From: CALSMU01 sp965230225
Lineage (GTDB): Bacteria; Bacteroidota; Bacteroidia; Flavobacteriales_D; Parvicellaceae
Assembly (NCBI GenBank): GCA_965230225.1
Contig: CBDDKM010000003.1
Span: 186,001 to 250,000, forward strand
DNA length: 64,000 bases
Direction: 5' to 3'
Shown here: piece after piece, positions 51,574 through 58,744 of the stretch
Position numbering within the stretch: position 1 is the stretch's first letter
Layout of the letters: every line of letters begins with the position of its first letter
Notes under the pieces: generated by a model
Databases searched by the model: none
What the model saw: only the letters and a program-made list of their open reading frames with translations
Told to the model about the DNA's origin: nothing
Translations under genes and position numbers: made by a program

Positions 51574-51662
51574 AGTTACTTTGGTACAATAAATGCTAAA
51601 GAAAAGGAGTTCGTAAAAGAATTTCAAATTCTTATATCTTTACAAAACCAAAAAAATAGACT

Positions 51663-52688
51663 ATGAAAAAATTGATGTTATCATTTGTGTTGCTGATCGG
51701 TGTTGCCGGATTGGTTTCTTTCGTTGGATTGGATAGTGCTCCTGAAAGAGAAGAAGGGATGTATGCTAAGATTACCACAAATAAAGGTGATGTTGTGTTG
51801 AAGTTGGAGTTTGAGAAATGCCCAATGACAGTTGGGAATTTTGTTGGTTTGGCAGAAGGGACTCTGGATAACAAAACAAAAGGAAAAGGGGTGAAGTATT
51901 ATGATGGGTTAAAGTTTCATAGGGTTATTGCTAATTTCATGATTCAAGGAGGAGATCCTTCAGGAAATGGGTCTGGTGGTCCTGGTTATAAATTCCCAGA
52001 CGAAATACATCCTGATTTGAAGCATACAGGACCTGGAATCTTGTCTATGGCTAATGCAGGGCCAGGAACCAACGGAAGTCAATTTTTTATTACTCATAAA
52101 GCTACTCCTTGGTTGGATGGAAAGCACACTGTTTTTGGTCATGTAGTAGAGGGGCAAGATGTTGTTAATAAAATCGCTCAGGGAGATGTGATGGAGAAGG
52201 TTGAAATTATCAGAGTAGGGGAAAAAGCAAAAGCGTTTGACGCGGCTAAAGTGTTTACGGAACTAAAGACTCAGATTGAGGAGCAAAAGAAAAAAGAAGA
52301 GGAAGAAGCAAAGCAGGCTTTTGTGAATTACGTGAAAGAAGAGTATCCTAAATATAAAACCACTGAGAGTGGATTGATGTATGTTATGGAGACGAAGGGT
52401 AAAGGAGAGCAAGCAGAAAGTGGAAAAACTGTTTCTGTTCATTATACCGGAACGTTTACCAATGGTAATAAGTTTGATTCATCTCACGATAGAGGTCAAC
52501 CAATCGAGTTTGTTCTTGGTCAGGGTCGTGTAATTAAAGGTTGGGATGAAGGAATTGCCTTGTTTAAAGAAGGAGGAAAAGGTAAGTTGTTTATTCCTTA
52601 CAACCTGGCGTATGGTGAAATGGGGAGACCTGGTTTACCGGCAAAATCTAATTTAATTTTTGATATCGAGTTAGTTGAAGTTAAGTAA
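51663..52688 (+). CDS. Peptidyl-prolyl isomerase fusion: cyclophilin plus FKBP
   Basis: A 341-residue protein with two prolyl isomerase folds. An N-terminal hydrophobic segment (1-22) probably exports it. A cyclophilin domain (about 35-185) carries FHRVIANFMIQGGDP, MANAGPGTNGSQFFI and WLDGKHTVFG. A short Glu/Lys coiled linker (EEQKKKEEEEAKQAF) follows, then an FKBP domain (about 235-341) with VSVHYTGTF, KFDSSHDRGQPIEFVLG, VIKGWDEGI and LAYGEMG. Both active sites look complete. It probably folds proteins in the periplasm or outer membrane. An upstream TATCTTTA box at 51635 lies 20 nt before the ATG. Confidence 0.94.
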   Translation: MKKLMLSFVLLIGVAGLVSFVGLDSAPEREEGMYAKITTNKGDVVLKLEFEKCPMTVGNFVGLAEGTLDNKTKGKGVKYYDGLKFHRVIANFMIQGGDPSGNGSGGPGYKFPDEIHPDLKHTGPGILSMANAGPGTNGSQFFITHKATPWLDGKHTVFGHVVEGQDVVNKIAQGDVMEKVEIIRVGEKAKAFDAAKVFTELKTQIEEQKKKEEEEAKQAFVNYVKEEYPKYKTTESGLMYVMETKGKGEQAESGKTVSVHYTGTFTNGNKFDSSHDRGQPIEFVLGQGRVIKGWDEGIALFKEGGKGKLFIPYNLAYGEMGRPGLPAKSNLIFDIELVEVK

Positions 52689-52705
52689 TTAGCTTCTTTT
52701 GCTTA

Positions 52706-53335
52706 GTGATTAAGTCCAAAGAACAATGGCGGTTGATACTTTCTTCTAAACGGGAAGTAATGCTGTTGTTAGGTGGTTTTTTATTGGTCGTACTTGGGTT
52801 TGTGGCCAATAATGCAGTGTCTACCTATGTGGATCGGGTTCAGGGACCAGCAGTTCATGATTTAATATTAGATCATATCCCTATGCTAGACCTAACTTTT
52901 TTATTTTTTTGGGTGGTGCTAGTGTTTTGGGTAAGTATGTTGGTGTATCATCTGTTTTACCCAAGGGAGTTGTCCTTTGTGTTGTGGTCTTTGGGGGTGT
53001 TTATATTTGTGAGAATGGTGTTTATCTCATTAACCCATTTAGGGCCTCCCGAAAATGTGTTGACAATTCCTGAGGAGCTAAAATATTATTCATTTACTGC
53101 GGATTTGTTTTTCTCAGGGCATGTGGGAGCTCCATTTTTGTTGGCGCTAACTGTAAAACAGAAATGGATCAAACGAATAGCGTTTGTTTATGCGGTCTCC
53201 ATGGTGTTTATCGTTCTGTTATCTCATGGTCATTATAGCATAGATATTTTCGCGTCGATGTTTATAGCACATAGTATTTCTGTAATTCTGCAACCTGCAA
53301 GTAGGTTTTTTGTGGGGTATTCGTTAGGAGATTGA
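52706..53335 (+). CDS. PAP2/sphingomyelin synthase-like membrane protein
   Basis: A 209-residue integral membrane protein with about six hydrophobic helices. The two catalytic histidine motifs of the PAP2_C/sphingomyelin synthase group are visible: LFFSGHVGAPF and SHGHYSIDIFA. These form the lipid-phosphate or phosphocholine transfer site. The start is a GTG at 52706, 17 bp after the isomerase gene, so co-transcription is likely. A lipid phosphatase or transferase role is inferred; the substrate is not known. Confidence 0.85.
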   Translation: MIKSKEQWRLILSSKREVMLLLGGFLLVVLGFVANNAVSTYVDRVQGPAVHDLILDHIPMLDLTFLFFWVVLVFWVSMLVYHLFYPRELSFVLWSLGVFIFVRMVFISLTHLGPPENVLTIPEELKYYSFTADLFFSGHVGAPFLLALTVKQKWIKRIAFVYAVSMVFIVLLSHGHYSIDIFASMFIAHSISVILQPASRFFVGYSLGD

Positions 53336-53535
53336 GCTGAAGGTAATGCTTGTTGTAAAGGCTAAATAGTTAATAAAATCTTGTTGTTTTTCTGGGTGTT
53401 GTAATAATCTCGTAGTTTTTTCTTGAAAATTGAAATATAATTTCGCCACTAAAGAAGGTATTTTGCCGTTTGTAAATTCAAGGCAACGAAGAAGTTAAAC
53501 TATTGTTCTTTTTATAGTTACTATAAAATGTGTCT

Positions 53536-54873
53536 ATGAAAATGAATTTTACGAAATGCTTATTTGTAGCTGGTGGGGTGTTGACTGCCAGCTTTGCGTC
53601 TGCTCAAACCATTCAGGATTATGATTTAAATGGGGTGGTAAACGATGCTAAACTAGTACTGGATGTAATGGAGGGGCAGTATCCTGGTTATATCCAGCAG
53701 GTAAATGAGGTGTTTGAGCGCAATCAAACCTTTTCCAATAAAAGTGGTGGAACTTACGAGATTAATCTTGTGGTTCATGTAGTTTGGAACACTAATAACC
53801 CAGAAGAAAATATTCCGGATAGTGTGATTTATAATCAGGTAGATATCCTAAATGCTGATTATTCAAGGCAAAATGCTGATACCAGTAATTTGCGTCCTAT
53901 ATTTTTACCTGTAGCCGGTAATCCGGATATACAGTTTAATTTGGTGGGGATTGAGCGCGTAGAAACTCAAGCTACGTTTACACCGTCTTTTACAGGGATG
54001 CCTGATAATGTGAAGCAAACTGCTAATGGAGGTAGTGACGCTTATGATACGGAGCATTATTTAAATATTTGGGTGTGTCAAATTCAGCCATTATTTGGGT
54101 CGGCGTTGTTTGGGTATGCATATCCTCCTGCAGGTTTGTCTAATTGGCCAGCCGGATCAGAAGCGCCAAGTGCGGATTTAGAAGGTGTTGTATTAGATTA
54201 TAGAACAGTTGGTTCGAATAATCCGGTGCCTTATCCAAACCCTCAAGGTGGAGGGAGTATTGATTTTTTAGGAAGAACTGCTGTTCATGAAGTTGGTCAT
54301 TACCTGGGGTTAAGACATATCTGGGGAGATGGTGGTGGAATTTTCGGTGGAGATAGCTGTGGTGCTGACGATGGTTGTGCGGATACACCAAACCAGGGAG
54401 CTCAAAGTAATTTCGATTGTAACACTTCTAATAATACGTGTACTGATTCTATTGGTGGTGCGCCAGATCCTAATGATTTACCTGATTTGATAGAAAATTA
54501 TATGGATTATTCTTCCGAGGCTTGTTCTAATATGTTTACCATGGATCAGGTAGTGATTATGAGGAGTGTGCTGGAAAATGAGAGAATTGGATTATTGAGT
54601 AGCGTAGCTAGTGTTGGTGAGGTAGAAGAGAAGAAGGTTACAGTTTACCCTAATCCTGCAAAGGAGGTGTTGACTATCCAGACGTTGTCTGAAAATCACG
54701 AAGAAACTGAGATTTTTATAATAAATATGCTTGGAGAAAAAATTTGGGGCAACCCTTTAACATCAAGTGGGGTTATTACTGTAGACCTTACAGAAATACC
54801 CAATGGAATATACTTTGTCGTGTATTCAGAAGGGAACCATACTTCTAACGAAAAGGTAGTCGTTAGTAAGTAA
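53536..54873 (+). CDS. Secreted zinc metalloprotease (M43, cytophagalysin type) with T9SS domain
   Basis: A 445-residue exported protease. The ATG at 53536 was chosen over a GTG two codons upstream; signal peptide ends ASFASAQ. The zinc motif is AVHEVGHYLGLRHIWGD (HExxHxxGxxH) and the Met-turn ENYMDYSSEACSNMFT, with paired cysteines between, as in M43 pappalysin/cytophagalysin enzymes. A sorting domain closes the protein: VTVYPNPAKEVLTI, FIINMLGEKIWG, IPNGIYFVVYS. Expected to be released or displayed through T9SS. The 200 bp before it hold no gene or clear promoter. Confidence 0.93.
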   Translation: MKMNFTKCLFVAGGVLTASFASAQTIQDYDLNGVVNDAKLVLDVMEGQYPGYIQQVNEVFERNQTFSNKSGGTYEINLVVHVVWNTNNPEENIPDSVIYNQVDILNADYSRQNADTSNLRPIFLPVAGNPDIQFNLVGIERVETQATFTPSFTGMPDNVKQTANGGSDAYDTEHYLNIWVCQIQPLFGSALFGYAYPPAGLSNWPAGSEAPSADLEGVVLDYRTVGSNNPVPYPNPQGGGSIDFLGRTAVHEVGHYLGLRHIWGDGGGIFGGDSCGADDGCADTPNQGAQSNFDCNTSNNTCTDSIGGAPDPNDLPDLIENYMDYSSEACSNMFTMDQVVIMRSVLENERIGLLSSVASVGEVEEKKVTVYPNPAKEVLTIQTLSENHEETEIFIINMLGEKIWGNPLTSSGVITVDLTEIPNGIYFVVYSEGNHTSNEKVVVSK

Positions 54874-54930
54874 CGAGAAGTTTCACATTCTCATAGTTCG
54901 TTTTACACGTGGAACAACTCAAACCTATCA

Positions 54931-54962
54931 AAGCCGTGATCTGCAGATCACGGCTTTTTTAA
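54931..54962 (+). terminator. Rho-independent terminator after the M43 protease gene
   Basis: The perfect palindrome GCCGTGATCTGCAGATCACGGC, flanked by AA and by a run of T. It lies between convergent genes and can stop both. Confidence 0.92.
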
Positions 54963-54973
54963 TTTCTAGCGTT

Positions 54974-56023
54974 TTATAGGCTGGCTAAATTCAGGACTGG
55001 TGTTAGTAAGTCCTTTTGATTAGTAGTGTTTGGAAATACACTGAATTTACAGTTCTCTAGTTTGAAATCATTTTGTTTGCACCAATCGATTCCTTTCTTT
55101 TCGTAAAGTTTTGCTAAATATTCTTGTTCTGTCTGTCCTGGGGTGGGGATAAAAAATACAGGTTTTTTTAGGGTGTTAAGGTCCATAATGGATGAATATC
55201 CCGGACGACAAATAATGTTTCTCGAATGTTGAGCTAAGGAAGCGAAATCAGTTGTGTTTAGGTGGTGGTAATAGTCAATATTTTCGTGTTTATTTAAATC
55301 ATGTTTCCTATTTGGTGTGCCTGCAATGATGGCGCATTTAGCATTTGATAGAGATAGTTCTTTAATTAAAATTTTCTCGAAGTTTGACCTTTGAGGTTCA
55401 GGTCCTGATATGATAGCCAGGTACTCATAGGTATGGGGTGTTTCATTTTTAGTTTCTCTAAATCTGGTTAATGGCCCAATAAAATGTGCATTTTCCGGAG
55501 TGTTTTTATGGCTTAAATTTCCTCCTAGCCCTGGGTGTTTTTTAAAATCTGGAATCCAGCAATGGTTAAATTGATTGATGTATTTTAAATGTCTTTTGTA
55601 AATGGTTGGCTCTATAATAGAGGGTGCCTGAATGTTGATTTGGTGGGTAATGTATGCACAGGGCACTTTGTTAGTGTGAAAGCCGAATCGGTTGTCTGAA
55701 ATAACAAAGTCAATAGGGTGATGGTTTAAAATGGCTTCTAATTCCTGGTTCTCTGACTTTATTCGATTGAGAATTTTAGGGGATTCAAGGAGCATTTTTA
55801 TGGCCATCCAACCGTTGTTGGGGTACTTTACATTGTATCCCTCGTGATGAATATATTCTACGTTTGATAATTCGTCTTTTAGTAGTGTTTTCTGTGTTTC
55901 ATTTACCGCAAAAAAAATCTTGTGTCCTCTGTCTTGTAGCGTTTTAGCTAAGGGGATGCATCTAGTGGTGTGTCCTAGTCCCCAATCTAATGGGCTAATT
56001 AGTATGTTTTTGCCCGGGGCCAA
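54974..56023 (-). CDS. Glycosyltransferase (GT28/MGT-like)
   Basis: A 349-residue GT-B glycosyltransferase. The N-terminal LISPLDWGLGHTTRCIPLAK loop resembles the acceptor/donor glycine loop of UDP-sugar transferases, and RPGYSSIMDLNTLKKPVFFIP with TPGQTEQEYLAKLYEKKGI is the C-terminal nucleotide-binding pattern of GT28/MGT proteins. Widely present in Bacteroidetes, substrate unknown. It starts at a TTG (56023) directly after the engB stop with no gap, so translation is probably coupled; no ATG is available before residue 70. Confidence 0.82.
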   Translation of the reverse strand: MAPGKNILISPLDWGLGHTTRCIPLAKTLQDRGHKIFFAVNETQKTLLKDELSNVEYIHHEGYNVKYPNNGWMAIKMLLESPKILNRIKSENQELEAILNHHPIDFVISDNRFGFHTNKVPCAYITHQINIQAPSIIEPTIYKRHLKYINQFNHCWIPDFKKHPGLGGNLSHKNTPENAHFIGPLTRFRETKNETPHTYEYLAIISGPEPQRSNFEKILIKELSLSNAKCAIIAGTPNRKHDLNKHENIDYYHHLNTTDFASLAQHSRNIICRPGYSSIMDLNTLKKPVFFIPTPGQTEQEYLAKLYEKKGIDWCKQNDFKLENCKFSVFPNTTNQKDLLTPVLNLASL

Positions 56024-56626
56024 TTAACTACTAAAATATTGATTGGTTTCTTCAATAAAGTTGTGGACTGTTTCCTGACCGTATTTGGATGCTGATGAGG
56101 TGATAAAAATATTGGGTAAAGCTTCCCAGTTTTTTAGCATTTCCTTTTTATAATGAAGTAGGTTTTTGTTCAATTCTCTACTGGTTAGTTTGTCCATTTT
56201 GGTAAAGCACATTACAAATGGAATCTCCTTTTTTCCGCAGTATTCCATAAATTCTAAGTCGATTTTTTGAGGGGGTATTCTCGAGTCGATTAGAACAAAA
56301 ACACACATTAGATTTTCTCTGTTTCTAAGGTATTCCAAAGTAAAGTTTTGGAACTTTTCTCGTTGTTTCTTAGAGACTTTGGCATATCCATATCCGGGTA
56401 AATCTGCCAGATACCAGGAGTCGTTAACGATAAAGTGGTTAATGAGTTGAGTTTTACCTGGTTTTCCTGAAATTTTAGCCAATTCCTTTCTGTTAGTGAT
56501 CATGTTGATCAATGACGATTTCCCCACGTTAGACCTTCCGATAAAAGCATATTCAGGCAAATTGGGTTTGGGACATTTTCGCCAATCCGTGTTGCTCATG
56601 ACGAATTTTGAAGTATTGATTTTCAT
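56024..56626 (-). CDS. engB: Ribosome biogenesis GTPase EngB (YsxC/YihA)
   Basis: A 200-residue GTPase needed for 50S subunit assembly and often essential. All G motifs are present: GRSNVGKSSLIN (G1), the switch-I threonine in KPGKTQLIN, DLPGYGYAKVSK (G3), FTKMDKL (G4) and SSASKYGQ (G5). Normal length. Transcribed away from mraZ. A TATTTTTG box (56653-56646 on the minus strand) could be its -7 element, about 19 nt before the ATG. Confidence 0.97.
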   Translation of the reverse strand: MKINTSKFVMSNTDWRKCPKPNLPEYAFIGRSNVGKSSLINMITNRKELAKISGKPGKTQLINHFIVNDSWYLADLPGYGYAKVSKKQREKFQNFTLEYLRNRENLMCVFVLIDSRIPPQKIDLEFMEYCGKKEIPFVMCFTKMDKLTSRELNKNLLHYKKEMLKNWEALPNIFITSSASKYGQETVHNFIEETNQYFSS

Positions 56627-56872
56627 GATCTCAAAAATTGAAATTCAAAAATAACCATTCTTCTGTGGAGTAGGTGGGTAAAGTGCTTTAAAGTTTGTGT
56701 GTTGTGAGTCTATGTCGCTTGAATTCAGTGTGTTTTGGGTGGTTTTGGAGGTGGTGATCGAGAGTAGGTTTGGAGGGAGTATTCACAAGAAGTTGTTAAC
56801 AGTTCTCCCACTTTTTACCACCAAAAATAATAAGAAGTAAAAACTCTATAAGTCTTATAAATAAAGAGAAAG

Positions 56873-56903
56873 TTTGTTTCTTAATGAAACTAAAATATAT
56901 TTG
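56873..56903 (+). promoter_or_regulatory. Consensus promoter of the dcw cluster
   Basis: TTTG (56873-56876) and TATATTTG (56896-56903) are separated by 19 nt, an exact match to the Bacteroidetes -33/-7 promoter. Transcription should begin near 56910, giving a leader of about 90 nt before mraZ that contains the MraZ-type repeats. Confidence 0.85.
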
Positions 56904-56936
56904 TATCGTTGAAAGTTATCCACAACGAGTATAAAA

Positions 56937-56956
56937 GTGGGTAAAAGTGGGTAAAA
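56937..56956 (+). promoter_or_regulatory. MraZ-type operator (10-bp-spaced GTGGG repeats)
   Basis: GTGGGTAAAA occurs twice in tandem (GTGGGT at 56937-56942 and 56947-56952). MraZ binds direct repeats with a TGGG core and a 10-bp period upstream of its own gene in other bacteria. Location 47-62 bp before the mraZ ATG and just past the promoter fits autorepression. Confidence 0.7.
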
Positions 56957-56998
56957 AATCGATAGTTTTACGCCTTAATAACCGCACGAGCGCGAGAA

Positions 56999-57457
56999 AT
57001 GAACGGGTTTATTGGAGAATATCACTGTAAGTTGGATGCAAAGGGAAGGCTTTTGCTTCCCTCTGACATGCGCAAGCAATTGTCTCCTGATGACCATGAA
57101 AGTTTTGTTATTTCTCGCGGTGTGGACGATTGTCTTTCTCTGTATCCAATGAGTGAATGGAATAGGGTTATGGACAAACTCCGCAAGCTGAATAGGTTTA
57201 AGGCTGCAGATCGAAAATTTGCCCGAATGTTTCAAAAAGGTGCTACTAAGGTGTCTTCCGATTCTAATGGGCGAATTCTATTGCCTAAGAGCCTGCTCGG
57301 ATGGGCTAAAATTCAGAAGGAGATTGTCATGGTAGCCAATGTTGACTTATGGGAAGTCTGGGATAAAAAGCGATATGAGTCGCTAATGTCTGAGGACTGG
57401 GATGGGTTTGAACAATTGGCTGCAGAAGTGATGGGCGATTCTGAATTAGATGACTAA
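56999..57457 (+). CDS. mraZ: Transcriptional regulator MraZ
   Basis: A 152-residue DNA-binding protein with two SpoVT/AbrB-like halves, each with the DxxxR signature: KLDAKGRLLLP (D13-R17) and SSDSNGRILLP (D88-R92). MraZ rings bind repeats in front of the dcw cluster and repress it. The expected GTGGG repeats are present 47-62 bp upstream. It overlaps rsmH by 8 bp and heads the cluster mraZ-rsmH-ftsL-ftsI-murE-mraY-murD. Confidence 0.97.
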   Translation: MNGFIGEYHCKLDAKGRLLLPSDMRKQLSPDDHESFVISRGVDDCLSLYPMSEWNRVMDKLRKLNRFKAADRKFARMFQKGATKVSSDSNGRILLPKSLLGWAKIQKEIVMVANVDLWEVWDKKRYESLMSEDWDGFEQLAAEVMGDSELDD

Positions 57458-58355
57458 AACTGGATATCACATACCTGTAATGCTGGAGCCTTCCGTTGAT
57501 GGAATGGTGTTGAATCCTGCCGGGACTTATGTGGATGTTACCTTCGGAGGAGGTGGGCATTCCAAAGCTATTCTGGAGAGGTTGGGTAGTGGACAGCTCG
57601 TTTCGTTCGATCAGGACGTGGATGCTGAGGCGAATTTGCTTGACGATGAGCGCTTCTTTTTCGTGAGGCAAAATTTCGCCTATCTCAAAAATCACTTACG
57701 GTTATTAAGAAAGCTTCCTGTTGATGGGGTGTTGGCTGATTTGGGGGTTTCTTCTCATCAGTTCGATACTGCGGAAAGAGGATTTTCAATTCGGTTTGAT
57801 GCTGAGTTGGATATGAGGATGGATGTGGATGCAGAGTTGACAGCGAAGAAGGTGTTGAATACTTATTCGGAAGAAGAGTTGTTGAGGGTGTTTCGTGAGT
57901 ACGGAGAATTGAAGAATGCTTATTCGGTGGCGTCGAGAGTGGTGTATGGTAGGGATAAGGCTAAAATTCAATCGGTGGAAGGGTTGAAGGAGTTGTTGGC
58001 GAATCTTGCTCCAAGAGGAAAGGAGAATACTTTTTATGCGAAAGTATTTCAGGCGCTTAGGATTGAGGTGAATGATGAGATGGGGGTGCTGCGGGATTTG
58101 TTGAATCAAGCTGTTGAGGTGATTAAGCCAGGTGGGAGGTTGTCAGTGATAACCTATCATTCTTTGGAGGATCGAATGGTGAAGAATTTTATCAAGTCCG
58201 GAAACATTGAAGGAAAACAAGAGAAGGATTTTTATGGTAATCTGATTAGGCCTTTTAAAGAGGTGAATCGAAAGCCGATTATTCCTTCTGATGAAGAAAT
58301 AGAAATGAATAACAGGGCGCGTAGTGCTAAGCTTAGAATTGCGGAAAGACTATGA
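57450..58355 (+). CDS. rsmH: 16S rRNA (cytosine1402-N4) methyltransferase RsmH
   Basis: A 301-residue SAM-dependent methyltransferase that modifies C1402 in the ribosomal P-site region. The SAM-binding VDVTFGGGGHSKAILERL, LADLGVSSHQFDTAERGFSIR and the later VITYHSLEDRMVKNF blocks are typical. Standard length. Overlaps mraZ by 8 bp at its start and ftsL by 4 bp at its end (ATGA), so all three are translationally coupled. Confidence 0.98.
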   Translation: MTKTGYHIPVMLEPSVDGMVLNPAGTYVDVTFGGGGHSKAILERLGSGQLVSFDQDVDAEANLLDDERFFFVRQNFAYLKNHLRLLRKLPVDGVLADLGVSSHQFDTAERGFSIRFDAELDMRMDVDAELTAKKVLNTYSEEELLRVFREYGELKNAYSVASRVVYGRDKAKIQSVEGLKELLANLAPRGKENTFYAKVFQALRIEVNDEMGVLRDLLNQAVEVIKPGGRLSVITYHSLEDRMVKNFIKSGNIEGKQEKDFYGNLIRPFKEVNRKPIIPSDEEIEMNNRARSAKLRIAERL

Positions 58356-58744
58356 GTGAAAATGTGGAAAAAGAAACAAAGCAGGAAGAGCCGAAGAAAA
58401 AGGTGAAGAGATCGAATCCTTTTAAAGGGGTGGTTTCTGGTGAGCTTTTGACCAGGGCTGGGGTGGTAAAGAATTTACCCTTTTTGCTGTTTGTGGCTTT
58501 TTTGATGGTGGTGTATATCGGGTATGGATATTACGTGGATAATACTGTTAGAAAGATAACTAAGGAAGAGCGTGTAGGTGAGGAGTTGTATTCTCAGTTG
58601 CAGTCTTTGATGGAGTTGTATGATGAGAAAAGTTTGAGAAGTAAGGTGGCTGAAGATGTAGCAGCTTCAGGATTGTTTGAGACTAAGGATCCTCCAAGAG
58701 TGGTTTGGGTGGATTCTACCTTTTATAAAGTAAGTGGAGAATAA
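58352..58744 (+). CDS. ftsL: FtsL-like cell division protein
   Basis: A 130-residue bitopic inner-membrane protein. A Lys/Glu-rich cytoplasmic tail (1-40) is followed by one transmembrane helix (about 43-62, LPFLLFVAFLMVVYIGYGYY) and a short periplasmic coiled-coil-like segment ending at residue 130. Sequence similarity within FtsL is weak; the size, topology and position between rsmH and ftsI make this call. It should join FtsB/FtsQ at the septum and activate FtsI-FtsW. Overlaps ftsI by 11 bp. Confidence 0.85.
   Translation: MSENVEKETKQEEPKKKVKRSNPFKGVVSGELLTRAGVVKNLPFLLFVAFLMVVYIGYGYYVDNTVRKITKEERVGEELYSQLQSLMELYDEKSLRSKVAEDVAASGLFETKDPPRVVWVDSTFYKVSGE

Larger units (their letters stand above)
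56627..56998. other. 372-bp intergenic control region between engB and mraZ
   Basis: The only gene-free stretch above 300 bp. It contains the TATTTTTG box of engB, a minus-strand GTGGT-AAAAA-GTGGG repeat pair (56821-56807), the consensus mraZ promoter (56873-56903), a perfect DnaA-box-like TTATCCACA (56916-56924), and two plus-strand GTGGGT repeats (56937-56952). From 56660 to 56800 nothing else is recognisable. No RNA gene was found. Confidence 0.7.

Noticed and set aside
56937..56956. GTGGGTAAAA tandem as a repeat array or CRISPR-like element
   Set aside because: Only two units of 10 bp with no spacers; MraZ-type operator explains it better.
56627..56998. Chromosomal origin of replication
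   Set aside because: Only one perfect DnaA box, no dnaA or dnaN gene nearby and no visible AT-rich 13-mer array; GC skew cannot be judged from one window.
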